Part shown: positions 25,106 to 33,644 of the stretch, piece after piece | Numbering within the stretch: position 1 is the first letter of the stretch | Layout: the number at the start of each line of letters is the position of its first letter | NCBI GenBank assembly: GCA_036399775.1 | Contig: DASWMJ010000072.1 | Location: forward strand, 1 to 64,000 | DNA from: JADMIH01 sp036399775 | GTDB lineage: Bacteria > Chloroflexota > Chloroflexia > QHBQ01 > JADMIH01 | Reading direction: 5' to 3' | Length of the DNA: 64,000 bases | Notes under the pieces: model-generated | Database searches by the model: none | What the model saw: the letters and a program-made list of their open reading frames with translations, nothing else | What the model was told of the DNA's origin: nothing | Position numbers and translations under genes: made by a program

Positions 25106-25894
25106 CTAATTGGCTGCGGCCAGTTGCCCTGAGAGTGACAGGAATGCCTCTTCAAGGTTCTGGCTGCCCCCCATCTCCCGTATCTCGGCGGGCGTGCCTT
25201 TGGCGAGGATGTGCCCTGAGCGTATCAGCCCCAGGCGGTCGCACCTGTCGGCTTCGTCCATGACGTGGCTCGACACCACGATGGTCACGCCGCGTGCGTT
25301 GAGGGTGCGAAAGTAGCCCCAGAAAGTCTGCCTTAGTTGGGGGTCAACGCCCACCGTCGGCTCGTCCAGCAGCAGCAGTTCCGGCTCATGCACCAGCGCG
25401 CAGGCCAGCGATAGGCGCTGCTTCATGCCACCACTCAACGTGCCCACCAAAGACGACTTGCGGGGCAGGAGTTCCACCAGTTCGAGCACCTCCGTTACCC
25501 GCGCATCCCGCTTCTGCTTATCGTTTATGCCGAATATGCGGGCGAAGAACTGCGCGTTCTCCCATATGGAGAGGTCGGTGTAAAGCGCCTGCAATTGCGT
25601 CATGTAGCCGATCCTGGGCAGGACCTTCCCCGCACCCGCAGGCATCGCGTGTCCCAACACTGACAATTCGCCGGAAGTGGGGCGCACAAGCCCGGCGATC
25701 ATCCTGATGAAAGTGGTCTTGCCTGAGCCGTTCGGACCCAGCAGGCCGAAGCTCTCTCCCTTGTGTATGCACAGGTCCAAGCCATCGAGGGCGCGCACCT
25801 CCCCGAACTGCTTCACCAGGTTATGCGCTCTCACCAGGCACGCGCCCGCCTCGATTTCTTTGGTTGGCGCTGCCACTGTGGCGGATGAAACCAT
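25106..25894 (-). CDS. ABC-2 exporter ATPase
   Basis: The 262-residue ATPase shows Walker A GPNGSGKTTFI, Q-loop YMTQLQALYTDLSIWEN, signature TLSGGMKQRLSLACAL, Walker B LLLLDEPTVGVD and H-loop SSHVMDEADR. This is the CcmA/DrrA-like class that partners ABC-2 permeases. AGGAGG lies five bases upstream of the ATG. The downstream permease starts nine bases after the stop, so translation is probably coupled. A TetR-type operator at 25932-25951 sits 38 bases upstream of the start. Confidence 0.93.
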   Translation of the reverse strand: MVSSATVAAPTKEIEAGACLVRAHNLVKQFGEVRALDGLDLCIHKGESFGLLGPNGSGKTTFIRMIAGLVRPTSGELSVLGHAMPAGAGKVLPRIGYMTQLQALYTDLSIWENAQFFARIFGINDKQKRDARVTEVLELVELLPRKSSLVGTLSGGMKQRLSLACALVHEPELLLLDEPTVGVDPQLRQTFWGYFRTLNARGVTIVVSSHVMDEADRCDRLGLIRSGHILAKGTPAEIREMGGSQNLEEAFLSLSGQLAAAN

Positions 25895-25931
25895 AATTAC
25901 CTCCTATTGCGGTTGAATCAGCCTGCATACC

Positions 25932-25951
25932 TTGATTGATTAGTCAATCAA
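25932..25951. promoter_or_regulatory. TetR operator upstream of ABC exporter genes
   Basis: TTGATTGA-TTAG-TCAATCAA: perfect 8-bp half-sites with a 4-base spacer. The site recurs with the same spacing in front of the tetR gene. On the minus strand it could overlap a weak promoter (TTGATT, 16 bases, TATGCA). Confidence 0.75.
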
Positions 25952-25977
25952 TAATCTGGAGAAAAAAATATTGTTTG

Positions 25978-26607
25978 CTACTTGCCGCCGGGCACCTCCA
26001 TCCCATGCAAGAATATATCTACGGCAGTCTCAATCATCTTTTCGGGGCGCAGGGTTTCTGTGTCGGCCTGGACGAATACTTCCTTTGTAAGCATATACGC
26101 GATGAGAGGGCCTATGAAGCAGCGCACCGCTGCTCCGGGGTCCATCCGGCGTAGCGTCCCCTTGTCCATCTGGTGGGAAAAGTAGCGCACCAGGAAAGGG
26201 AAGCCTCGCCCCGGACCTATCGTGTTGAATATCTCACCTACGGACGGCCTGCGCACCGCCTCCCCCAGCATCATCTTGAACATCGACATAGTAGCGCGGT
26301 TATCGAGCATCGTAATGAAGGTGCTGGCGAGCAGGTTGAGAACTTCGCGGGGCGGCATGTCCATCATCTCGTCGCCCCTGGCGATTAGCTGCAAAGCGGG
26401 CGCATAAGTCTCCACCACCTGCCTGAACAAGTCCCTCTTGTCCTTGAAATAGTGGTAGATCAGGCCCGGCGAGCCTATCCCGGCGGCGCTGGCTATCTCT
26501 CTGTTGGTCGCCTTCTCGAACCCTTTACCCGCAAAGACGTGCAGCGCCCCGTCTATAATCTGGCGGCGGCGACTCTCGTAGTCCTGTTCATCCCGTGATG
26601 GTGGCAT
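25978..26607 (-). CDS. TetR/AcrR-family repressor of the adjacent exporter
   Basis: The 209-residue regulator has the TetR helix-turn-helix at about residues 15-60 (IIDGALHVFAGKGFEKATNREIASAAGIGSPGLIYHYFKD, read in pieces) and an all-helical ligand domain ending in TAVDIFLHGM. It is the first gene of the minus-strand unit TetR-ATPase-permease. Matching palindromic operators lie upstream of its own start and between it and the ATPase gene, so it probably represses itself and the exporter and is released by the exported compound. The ligand is unknown. Confidence 0.93.
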   Translation of the reverse strand: MPPSRDEQDYESRRRQIIDGALHVFAGKGFEKATNREIASAAGIGSPGLIYHYFKDKRDLFRQVVETYAPALQLIARGDEMMDMPPREVLNLLASTFITMLDNRATMSMFKMMLGEAVRRPSVGEIFNTIGPGRGFPFLVRYFSHQMDKGTLRRMDPGAAVRCFIGPLIAYMLTKEVFVQADTETLRPEKMIETAVDIFLHGMEVPGGK

Positions 26608-26623
26608 CTCATATCCCCTACAA

Positions 26624-26643
26624 TTGATTGATCAATCAATCAA
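26624..26643. promoter_or_regulatory. TetR operator upstream of tetR
   Basis: TTGATTGA-TCAA-TCAATCAA, identical half-sites and spacing to the site at 25932-25951. It covers the expected transcription start of the promoter at 26648-26676. Confidence 0.8.
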
Positions 26644-26647
26644 TTAT

Positions 26648-26676
26648 ATTATAGATGCGATTATGCTTCCTGTCAA
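26648..26676 (-). promoter_or_regulatory. Consensus sigma-70 promoter of tetR
   Basis: On the minus strand TTGACA (26671-26676), 17 bases, TATAAT (26648-26653): an exact match to the housekeeping consensus. The operator begins four bases downstream. Confidence 0.85.
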
Positions 26677-26756
26677 GCCCTATCGGCATCATAGTTAGGG
26701 CTGTATCAAAGTGGCGACTCTTGCTTCTTCAACTCGAACGAAGGGAAGTTTCTTTC

Positions 26757-26805
26757 GTTTCTGTGCGAAAAATGGCGGCTTCGCCGCCATTTTTCGCACA
26801 GAAAC
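26757..26805. terminator. 23-bp perfect hairpin
   Basis: Arms 26757-26779 and 26783-26805 are perfectly complementary with a TTC loop. AAAAATGGCGGC/GCCGCCATTTTT at the centre gives a bidirectional terminator just past the channel gene. Confidence 0.8.
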
Positions 26806-26825
26806 AACCTCCTTCTCTAGAAGTG

Positions 26826-27899
26826 TTAGCCGCCAAGCTGCCAGTCGTCGGGGATACCGGCGACCGGGAACCAGGGTGGGAGAGGCATAAGCAGGTAGCG
26901 GGAGAGAGCATTAACATATGGCTCGTATGCCTGCCGCATCTGAGACAGGCGCTGCTCAGCCACCGGGTCGTCTCTGATGATGAACCCGGCGGTGAGGAGG
27001 GTGCTACGCAGCAGAGCCAGGTCTTTGGCTTCCAGGCGGTCCCGCGCCAGGGGCTTTGGGGGAGTACCGAATACGCCCGACAGGTCCACTACGGCGTGCC
27101 GGGCGATTGCGAAGGTAAGCTGGGCCTGGTGTATCGCTTCCTCGTCTTTGCTGATTACGACCAGCGCGCTGGCATCCAGGATCATGGTGAGCGCCGTCAC
27201 CCACGATTGGTGGTCGTGGTGCGAGCGGAAGTAGCCGAGGACCGGGTAGGATAGATGGCTTTCAAGCACCTCAGCAGACCACTGCTCCCAGTCGCGCAGA
27301 AACCGGCCTACCGCCGCTATGTTATCGCCCCGGCAGTTCCTCCTGAGCAGCTCCGTAGCAGTGGGTGGAGAGCCTGCACGCGCATCCAACAGCGATACGC
27401 CCGCTTCACGCTCGGAGAACGCCTGGTTGAGAGCAGGTAAATATCCAACTATTAGACCCAGGAAGGCAAAGCCTATGCCAGCTTCCACGACGGTGAGTAG
27501 ACGGCCCCAGCCGCCACCAGGGGCAAGATCGCCCAGGCCCAGGGTGAAAAAACTGGTGCCACTGAAATAAAGAGCCGTGACGAAGTCGCCACCGCCCTCC
27601 TGCGGTATCGAGTCCAAAGCCCAATGCAAGAAGCCAAAACCAAAGATCATTCCCGACGCCCATACCGCCAGCAGAAGTATCAACGACATAGGGCCGTAGA
27701 AGCTGAGGAAGTTCTCGCGCCGCCTGTCGTTCCGCATCCTCAGCGCGACAGCCGACCAGGGAAGCCATGTTGCCCTATAGAAGAGGCGAGCCAGCCGTAG
27801 CTGCTGTGTGACACGGCGCGGCAAGACCACCGTCTCAAAGGCATCCCACAGAATGACAAAGATAAGAAGTATACCCGCAATGACTGCTAATGGTTGCAT
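26826..27899 (-). CDS. Two-TM ion-channel-like membrane protein
   Basis: The 357-residue protein begins with a membrane helix (LAVIAGILLIFVILWDAFE), followed by a second helix (LILLLAVWASGMIFGFGFL), a pore-like loop FSGTSFFTLGLGD and a third helix (VEAGIGFAFLGLIVGYL). This is the Ion_trans_2 arrangement, with TLGLGD in place of the canonical TVGYG potassium filter. The remaining ~200 cytoplasmic residues are helical, with no RCK domain. Ion selectivity cannot be read from this filter. The gene is monocistronic, closed by a strong hairpin. Confidence 0.75.
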   Translation of the reverse strand: MQPLAVIAGILLIFVILWDAFETVVLPRRVTQQLRLARLFYRATWLPWSAVALRMRNDRRRENFLSFYGPMSLILLLAVWASGMIFGFGFLHWALDSIPQEGGGDFVTALYFSGTSFFTLGLGDLAPGGGWGRLLTVVEAGIGFAFLGLIVGYLPALNQAFSEREAGVSLLDARAGSPPTATELLRRNCRGDNIAAVGRFLRDWEQWSAEVLESHLSYPVLGYFRSHHDHQSWVTALTMILDASALVVISKDEEAIHQAQLTFAIARHAVVDLSGVFGTPPKPLARDRLEAKDLALLRSTLLTAGFIIRDDPVAEQRLSQMRQAYEPYVNALSRYLLMPLPPWFPVAGIPDDWQLGG

Positions 27900-27908
27900 G
27901 CCTGAGTT

Positions 27909-28062
27909 TCTCTTGAGTGGTCAGTGGTCAGTGATGCGCTCTGCCTTCTGATCCCTGACCCCTAATCCCTGACCCCTAATCCCTGACCCCTAGTCACTGA
28001 CCCCTAGTCACTGACCACTGACCACTGACCACTGACCACTGACCACTGACCACTGACCCCTA
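27909..28062. repeat. Heptad arrays CTGACCC and CTGACCA
   Basis: CTGATCC/CTGACCC/CTAATCC units grade into at least seven CTGACCA units, filling the gap between the divergent channel and GGT genes. Confidence 0.85.
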
Positions 28063-28104
28063 TGTTATACTGAAACGCTGTGCGTTTGGATTGAATGGTG
28101 TGTT

Positions 28105-30153
28105 ATGAGCAGTAATGAGCCGGAAGATGATGGGCAAGATCGAGGCACGGAGCAGACTGTCGGGAAGAGGCAGGGGAACATCACGCGGCGTGAGTTATTG
28201 CGGCGGGCCACGTTAGCTGTAGGTGGGGTCATAGCCGCGAATACGTTACTTGCTTCAGCAGGCTGCGATGCGGACACGCCCGGTATTGCCTCAACCGCAA
28301 CCCCTCCCCATGCAGAACGGGCGGCTACAAAGCAGATCGCTACGGGGCATGCTCCCTCAGCCACAGAAACGCCCACATCTACCACGACGTCTGCTCAAGC
28401 GCCCGGACCAGCCACCGCCAGCCCTCCAGATACATCAATTAACGACTTAGAAGAAGAGAGTGTTACGAGTCTGCCCGGCGCGGACCAGGAGCCGCCACCA
28501 TCTCCCCAGCCACAAACCAACCCCCCAGGAGGTCCAGCTTTGGACATCGAGCTAGATGTTGAACACAATCCATACCGCTCAAAGAAGAGCGTGATCTCTC
28601 GCGGCGGGGTTGTAGCCACCAGCGAGCCTCTGGCTGTGGAGGCGGGTTTGGAGATGCTGAGGCGGGGAGGTAACGCGGTGGACGCAGCGCTCGCCGCCGC
28701 CATCACCCTCACGGTAGTGGAACCTACCTCCAACGGCATCGGCTCGGACGCCTTCGCCCTGGTGTGGGACGGCAACAAAGTGCATGGCCTCAACGGGTCG
28801 GGACGCGCCCCCGCCGCCCTCACCATCAACGCTGTACGCAGCAGGGGGCACACCGCCATGCCAGACAAGGGGTGGTTGCCGGTGACGGTGCCCGGCGCAC
28901 CCGCCACATGGCGAGACCTCCACGCCCGCTTCGGCAGGCTTCCATTCGCCGACCTCTTCGAGCCTGCCATCCGGCACGCGGAGCAAGGCTGGCCCGTCGC
29001 CAATATCGTATCGCAGGGCTGGGCCTATTCGGTGCCAATCTATACCGAATTGAAAGGCAGAGAGTTCCGAGGCTGGCGCGAGACCTTTGCCCCTCATGGC
29101 AGAGCGCCACGCGCCGGGGAAAAGTGGACCAGCCCAGGGCATTCCTCCACGCTCTGGCGCATCGCCGAGTCGAAGGCAGAGGACTTCTACAAGGGAGACC
29201 TGGCACGCGCAATAGCGAAATTTGCCCAGGAGACAGGCGGCCTCATCACGGAGAGCGATCTGGCGGCCCATACCAGCACCTGGGTTGAGCCTATTACCAC
29301 CAACTACAGGGGATACGATGTCTGGGAGATCCCGCCCAACGGCCAGGGCGTCACGGCGCTCATCGGTCTCAACATACTGGAAGGGTTCGACCTGAAAGAG
29401 CTAAAGCGCGACACCGCACAGGCTTTCCACCCGCAGATCGAGTCGCTCAAGCTGGCTTTCGCCGACGCCCACCGCTACGTGGCCGACCCTGAGTTCGCGG
29501 AGGTGCCCACCGCCCGGCTGCTGGACAAGGGCTACGCGGCCCGGCGGCGCACTCTCATCGGCAAGCGCGCCCTCACGCCCAGGCCCGGCGACCCATATTC
29601 GGGCGGCACGGTCTACCTGTGCGCGGCGGACGCGGACGGGCTGATGGTCAGCTTCATCCAATCCAACTACCAGGGCTTCGGATCGGGCGTGGTCGTCCCC
29701 GGCACAGGCATTTCCTTGCAGAACAGGGGTAACGGCTTCAGCATGGACCCCAACCACCCCAACCGCGTCGAGCCGGGCAAGCGCCCCTACCACACCATCA
29801 TCCCAGGCTTCCTCACGCGCCAGGGCAAGGCAGTCGGCCCCTTCGGCGTGATGGGCGGCTTCATGCAGCCGCAGGGCCACATGCAGATGGTCGTGAACAC
29901 GATAGACTACCGCATGAACCCGCAGGCGAGCCTCGACGCCCCGCGCTGGCAGTGGACGAGCGGGCGCGAGGTGCAGATAGAGTCGGACGCCAACCCTGCC
30001 ATCATCAGAGGCCTGCGTGCCATGGGCCACACCGTCAAAGTCCTCCCCGCAACCGGGTCGTTCGGGCGCGGGCAAATCATCTGGCAGCTACCCACAGGCG
30101 AATACATCGCGGGCAGCGACAAGCGCGCCGATGGATTCGCGGGTGCGGTGTAG
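28105..30153 (+). CDS. TAT-exported gamma-glutamyltransferase homologue (YwrD type)
   Basis: The 682-residue protein carries a twin-arginine signal (TRRELLRRATLAVGG) and a lipobox-like SAGC, so it is probably a folded, lipid-anchored enzyme outside the membrane. A Thr/Pro-rich spacer (about 55-150) follows. The enzyme domain starts at VISRGGVVATSEPLA and includes GGNAVDAALAAAITLTVVEP and NGIGSDAFAL. The autoprocessing nucleophile is Thr502 in SGGTVYL, and the small-subunit motif PYHTIIPGF follows. The family hydrolyses or transfers gamma-glutamyl groups, for example from glutathione. The exact substrate is inferred, not shown. The gene is closed by a 20-bp hairpin. Confidence 0.88.
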   Translation: MSSNEPEDDGQDRGTEQTVGKRQGNITRRELLRRATLAVGGVIAANTLLASAGCDADTPGIASTATPPHAERAATKQIATGHAPSATETPTSTTTSAQAPGPATASPPDTSINDLEEESVTSLPGADQEPPPSPQPQTNPPGGPALDIELDVEHNPYRSKKSVISRGGVVATSEPLAVEAGLEMLRRGGNAVDAALAAAITLTVVEPTSNGIGSDAFALVWDGNKVHGLNGSGRAPAALTINAVRSRGHTAMPDKGWLPVTVPGAPATWRDLHARFGRLPFADLFEPAIRHAEQGWPVANIVSQGWAYSVPIYTELKGREFRGWRETFAPHGRAPRAGEKWTSPGHSSTLWRIAESKAEDFYKGDLARAIAKFAQETGGLITESDLAAHTSTWVEPITTNYRGYDVWEIPPNGQGVTALIGLNILEGFDLKELKRDTAQAFHPQIESLKLAFADAHRYVADPEFAEVPTARLLDKGYAARRRTLIGKRALTPRPGDPYSGGTVYLCAADADGLMVSFIQSNYQGFGSGVVVPGTGISLQNRGNGFSMDPNHPNRVEPGKRPYHTIIPGFLTRQGKAVGPFGVMGGFMQPQGHMQMVVNTIDYRMNPQASLDAPRWQWTSGREVQIESDANPAIIRGLRAMGHTVKVLPATGSFGRGQIIWQLPTGEYIAGSDKRADGFAGAV

Positions 30154-30162
30154 ATTGTCGTC

Positions 30163-30207
30163 TTTGTGTGGAAAATGGGCGGCTGCACCGCCCATTTTCC
30201 ACACAAA
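30163..30207. terminator. 20-bp perfect hairpin
   Basis: Arms 30163-30182 and 30188-30207, loop CTGCA, AAAATGGGCGG/CCGCCCATTTT core; it lies between convergent genes. Confidence 0.8.
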
Positions 30208-30249
30208 AACAAAAGAAAATTACTCTTCGCTTTGCTGAAGCGACTTCGA

Positions 30250-30672
30250 CTAAGGTTGCTTAACAGGAGGCGCATCCCCGTGCGGCGAGGCGCTTGCCGT
30301 CATCTGATTTACAACGAGCGCGGTCTGAGTAGCATACGGCGCGAATTCAGCCTGCATCGTCATTGTGGCGACTGCCGTCTGGGTGGCATAGGGCGCAAAC
30401 TCGGTTTGCATCTTAGCTAATGCCTGCTCCGTCTCTACGGGCACCGGCAGCATACCGGGAGGTATATCCGTCCTAACGGGTTGCGGGAGGACCGCCTTGT
30501 CTTGCGCAGTAGGCGTATAGCCTGGGTCCCCTGCCCGCACGACGCGTGGCGGCGCACTCCTGCCACTGTTGGCAAGCGCCACCAGCACCAGAACTACGAC
30601 GACGCCCGCAAAGAGTCCGCCGAACAGGACCCCACGTAGTATGTTATCTATTGAAGTAAGCCAGCGCTCCAT
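30250..30672 (-). CDS. Hypothetical single-TM protein with duplicated segment
   Basis: The 140-residue product starts at the ATG at 30672, which overlaps the TGA of the upstream gene (TGATG), so translation is coupled. It has one membrane helix (ILRGVLFGGLFAGVVVVLVL) near the N-terminus, a Pro-rich middle and two copies of the segment MQxEFAPYATQTA. I do not recognise the family. The open frame continues upstream to 30903, but that part overlaps the neighbouring gene and is a shadow. Confidence 0.65.
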   Translation of the reverse strand: MERWLTSIDNILRGVLFGGLFAGVVVVLVLVALANSGRSAPPRVVRAGDPGYTPTAQDKAVLPQPVRTDIPPGMLPVPVETEQALAKMQTEFAPYATQTAVATMTMQAEFAPYATQTALVVNQMTASASPHGDAPPVKQP

Positions 30673-31457
30673 CAAATGTCCTCTGCCCATCCCGCATGCG
30701 AATTGCCTACCAGCCTGACCAATGGAGAGCAAGAGAGGGCGGCGATAGTAAAAAGGGCCACGCCTCCATTGACCAACACCAGGCTGTTCCAGGTGCCATC
30801 GTCGTACAGGACAGGCCGAGGGAGGCTGAACAAGAGTGCGGCCCCCGCGATGAAGGCGGCAAGGAAGCCTGCGGCCCAACTCCATGTGGTAGCCGCTACC
30901 CACCAGCGTGCATCTCGGACGTGGCGCTCAAGCACAAGCTCCTGGGCCAAGCCGGTTATACCACCCAGGAGAGCAGCAATAACTACCACGACGCCCAGGC
31001 TCAGAGCAAATATCAGCGCAAGCAAGGGAATATTGATGTCTGTCGGTTCCGGGGGAATGTTCCTTATGTAGGCCTCAAATAGAGGGCTGTTGATAGGGCT
31101 TAGCGCGACCGATTGCATTACAAGAGTAAAAAAGCTCAGACCCCACCCGGCAGCCACACTCAAGATCAGCGCAGGCACCCACCGGCTGGCCTCCACCCCA
31201 GGTAGGTAGCGACGCAATACAAGCAATTGCCCCAGGGCCATGAGCGACCCTGTCCCGGCAAGCCACACAAGCCAGGCTGCAAGCTTCATCAAGGGCGCGT
31301 CTGCTATTTGCAAGAAGTATGCTATTACCTGGGTAAGAGAGAGCGTCAACGCAGTCCCTACAAGGAAGCCGCCGACTGTCGCCGCCAGCCACAATAGCCT
31401 GAGGGCGCTGTCCGTATGCGCTACCGGTCTATGCGCCTGTACGGGTTGTCCGGACAT
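30672..31457 (-). CDS. Multi-pass membrane protein, unknown function
   Basis: From the ATG at 31457 the product is 261 residues with about six hydrophobic helices (LLWLAATVGGFLVGTALTL; LMKLAAWLVWLAGTGSLMAL; LALIFALSLGVVVVIAALLG; others at the N- and C-terminal parts). I do not recognise a family. The start at 31457 is chosen over 31520 because a GGGG stretch precedes it and the longer N-terminus is not hydrophobic. The stop overlaps the start of the small single-TM gene, so the two probably act together at the membrane. Confidence 0.65.
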   Translation of the reverse strand: MSGQPVQAHRPVAHTDSALRLLWLAATVGGFLVGTALTLSLTQVIAYFLQIADAPLMKLAAWLVWLAGTGSLMALGQLLVLRRYLPGVEASRWVPALILSVAAGWGLSFFTLVMQSVALSPINSPLFEAYIRNIPPEPTDINIPLLALIFALSLGVVVVIAALLGGITGLAQELVLERHVRDARWWVAATTWSWAAGFLAAFIAGAALLFSLPRPVLYDDGTWNSLVLVNGGVALFTIAALSCSPLVRLVGNSHAGWAEDI

Positions 31458-31717
31458 GATATGTACACCCCAGAGTCGTGAAGATGGGCACAATATATCA
31501 CCTTTCATGGATGAACGCATGGACGGTTATGCGGTTCCGCGAGGGGCATGTGATGAAAGTTAGTTCCTTGCTAACGCGCCAGCAAATACCCACCTAACTT
31601 AATCCTGGCAAGCATAGAGTATCAATAGGTTTAAGAATACGGTAGGGGTGGACCCGTGTGTTTCGCCCCTACCATTGCTTTATCCCTTCTCCTCACATTT
31701 ACCAGGGAAAAGCGTGT

Positions 31718-31746
31718 TTGACGGCACCCGGCAAATCGCGTATACT
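31718..31746 (+). promoter_or_regulatory. rpsP promoter
   Basis: TTGACG (31718-31723), 17 bases, TATACT (31741-31746), about 90 bases upstream of rpsP. The rest of the 31458-31837 gap holds a degenerate family C core near 31642-31673 and no gene. Confidence 0.75.
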
Positions 31747-31837
31747 AATAGGCAGGCTTTGCGCCGGAGGCATATTTAAGAGCGCGGGTCGCAGGCCGCT
31801 TTGATGCTTTATAAACAGAGGAGTTAGAGACACCCAC

Positions 31838-32359
31838 ATGCTGAAGATCAGGTTGCGCCGCATGGGCGCTATCAGGCAGCCACACTATCGTATCGTGGTA
31901 ACGGACGCCCGCTCCCCGCGCGACGGCCATTTCATCGAGACATTGGGGCATTACAACCCCCTCACCAACCCCGCTACCATCCAGGTAGACGTGGCGAAGT
32001 ATGAAGAGTGGCGCAAGAAGGGCGCACAGCCCACCGAGGCGGTAGTGAGCCTGGTGCGCCAGTTCAACCGCACCGCCCGCCAGGCAGAGGCCGCAGCCGC
32101 GGAAGGTGCCGCCGCCCAGCCCCCCACCCGCAAGACCCGCGCCCGCGCCACGACCCCCGCCCCCGCGACGACGGCTACAGCCGAGGCCAGTGACGCAGGC
32201 GAGGCAACCGAGGCCACCACCGGCGCGCCTATGAGCGAGGCCGCAGCCGAGGCTAGCCGCGATGGTGGCGAAGGCTCCGAGGCAATTACGGAAGCCGCAC
32301 CCGCAGAGGACGCCACAACAGAGGCCACCGGCACTACGGACGCAACCACCGAAGCCTGA
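31838..32359 (+). CDS. rpsP: 30S ribosomal protein S16 with long Ala/Thr tail
   Basis: S16 is a core 30S assembly protein. Residues 1-85 are canonical (MLKIRLRRMGA, YRIVVTDARSPRDG, FIETLGHYNPL). The remaining ~88 residues are an Ala/Thr/Glu-rich low-complexity tail, longer than usual for the family. It heads the operon rpsP-khpA-rimM, the standard order in which trmD and rplS usually follow; here they do not. A clear sigma-70 promoter lies upstream. Confidence 0.95.
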   Translation: MLKIRLRRMGAIRQPHYRIVVTDARSPRDGHFIETLGHYNPLTNPATIQVDVAKYEEWRKKGAQPTEAVVSLVRQFNRTARQAEAAAAEGAAAQPPTRKTRARATTPAPATTATAEASDAGEATEATTGAPMSEAAAEASRDGGEGSEAITEAAPAEDATTEATGTTDATTEA

Positions 32360-32451
32360 TCCGGTTAACGTTTCAGCGACAAGGCCCTATCCCAGGGCCT
32401 TTTGTGTTACAATTGCATGACGCATACTCTCAACCCCTGGGGTGACACAGA

Positions 32452-32679
32452 ATGAAAGACCTCGTAGAGTACATAGCCAGGAACCTGGTGGACAACCCCG
32501 ACGCCGTGCAGGTGCGCGAGAGCCGGGGCGATTACATGGTGCGCGTGCAACTGACTGTTGACCCCGAAGAGAAGGGCAAAGTAATCGGGCGCGAGGGCAA
32601 GATAGCCCGCGCCATGCGTACCATCGTCAACGCCGCCGCCTCCCGCGATGGCAGGCGTGGCGTGCTTGAGATAGAGTAG
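32452..32679 (+). CDS. khpA: KH-domain RNA-binding protein KhpA
   Basis: The 75-residue protein is a single KH domain with VIGREGKIARAMRTIV as the GxxG loop and helix. KhpA pairs with KhpB and binds RNA; in Firmicutes it affects cell division. It sits between rpsP and rimM, its conserved place. The gap to rimM is 22 bases. Confidence 0.93.
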   Translation: MKDLVEYIARNLVDNPDAVQVRESRGDYMVRVQLTVDPEEKGKVIGREGKIARAMRTIVNAAASRDGRRGVLEIE

Positions 32680-32701
32680 CCCTCCCGCCTCCCACGTGCT
32701 C

Positions 32702-33352
32702 ATGAGCGACGAAACGCCCTCCGTCGAAAGCGACCCTAAGGCCCCTGAGCACCTCATCGTCGGGCAGGTGGTCGCCCCTTTCGGCGTGAGAGGGGAATTG
32801 AAAGTCAACATACTCACAGAGTTCCCCGACCGCTTCAAGAGGCTTGAGGAAGTGAGGCTCGCCCCCTTCTCGTCCATAGAACCCGGCCTCGCCCCCAGCG
32901 CCGCCCTCGACCCCTCAACCGTTCGCCCCTCCCCGGACGCGACGCATCATACCAAGCCTCTCACCCACGCCGCGACCTTCAAAATCGAGTCCACGCACAT
33001 CCATAAAGGGCAGTTGATAATGAAAGTAGAGGGCGTGGACAGCGCGAACGAGGCCGAGGCCCTGCGTGGCTGCTGGCTGCTGGTGCCACGCGAGCAAGCG
33101 CGCAAACTACCGAGAGGCAGCTACTACATCTACCAGTTGGTCGGCCTGGACGTGGTCAGCACGTCAGGCGAGCAGATCGGCAAGATTGAGGATGTGCTTA
33201 CCATGTCCGCGAACGACATCTACGTAGTCAAAGGCCCAGGCGTGCAGGACCCCACAGGCGAACTGCTCGTCCCCGCCATCAAGGCTATCGTCAAGCATAT
33301 CGAGTTGCGGAACGGCAGAATAGTCATCGCCCCGCCGGAAGAATGGTCGTGA
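32702..33352 (+). CDS. rimM: 16S rRNA processing factor RimM
   Basis: RimM helps mature the 30S head and binds S19. The 216-residue product (ATG at 32702) has the N-terminal RimM barrel (IVGQVVAPFGVRGELKV) and a C-terminal PRC-barrel (YYIYQLVGLDVVS, then LLVPAIKAIVKHIEL). A Pro/Ser-rich insert of about 35 residues (around 58-92) splits the first barrel and is not usual. It closes the rpsP-khpA-rimM group; a family C repeat follows immediately, where trmD would be expected. Confidence 0.93.
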   Translation: MSDETPSVESDPKAPEHLIVGQVVAPFGVRGELKVNILTEFPDRFKRLEEVRLAPFSSIEPGLAPSAALDPSTVRPSPDATHHTKPLTHAATFKIESTHIHKGQLIMKVEGVDSANEAEALRGCWLLVPREQARKLPRGSYYIYQLVGLDVVSTSGEQIGKIEDVLTMSANDIYVVKGPGVQDPTGELLVPAIKAIVKHIELRNGRIVIAPPEEWS

Positions 33353-33371
33353 GTGTACCGCCCCATTCTTC

Positions 33372-33451
33372 CGTAGGGGCGACCCGCCGGGTCGCCCTGG
33401 TGGGGATAACAAACCAGCTTTGCGCGTAACCCAGGCACGCCTCGCCCCTAC
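33372..33451. repeat. Family C palindrome core
   Basis: GTAGGGGCGACCCGCCGGGT, spacer with GGTGGGGATAAC, ending CACGCCTCGCCCCTAC. It separates rimM from the next operon. Confidence 0.7.
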
Positions 33452-33492
33452 AAAAGAACAGGCCAAAATATCGGCAAGGGAGTTGGACAGAG

Positions 33493-33633
33493 ATGGTATT
33501 CATAGTTGCTTTAGTCCTTTTCGTGGTGGTAATGGGCATACTGGATGCCAGGTTGCGCTGGCCGAAGCCGGACGACAAGACCCCGCGCTACGTGAGCATA
33601 GCCGAGCGCAGCAAGACCCTCCGCACGGACTAA
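33493..33633 (+). CDS. 46-residue single-TM peptide
   Basis: ATG at 33493 to TAA at 33633, 46 residues. The first 17 are hydrophobic (MVFIVALVLFVVVMGIL) and the rest charged with a basic tail. The next gene starts 11 bases after the stop behind a GGAG site, so both are probably one transcript. No family recognised. Confidence 0.55.
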   Translation: MVFIVALVLFVVVMGILDARLRWPKPDDKTPRYVSIAERSKTLRTD

Positions 33634-33644
33634 GGAGAAGCCAG

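Noticed and set aside
30676..31082. Plus-strand frames opposite the coupled membrane gene pair
   Set aside because: They lack family motifs and overlap well-supported minus-strand genes.
33420..33644. N-terminal extension of the membrane hydrolase-like gene
   Set aside because: It crosses a repeat and another small gene in a different frame; the GGAG-preceded ATG at 33645 is better.
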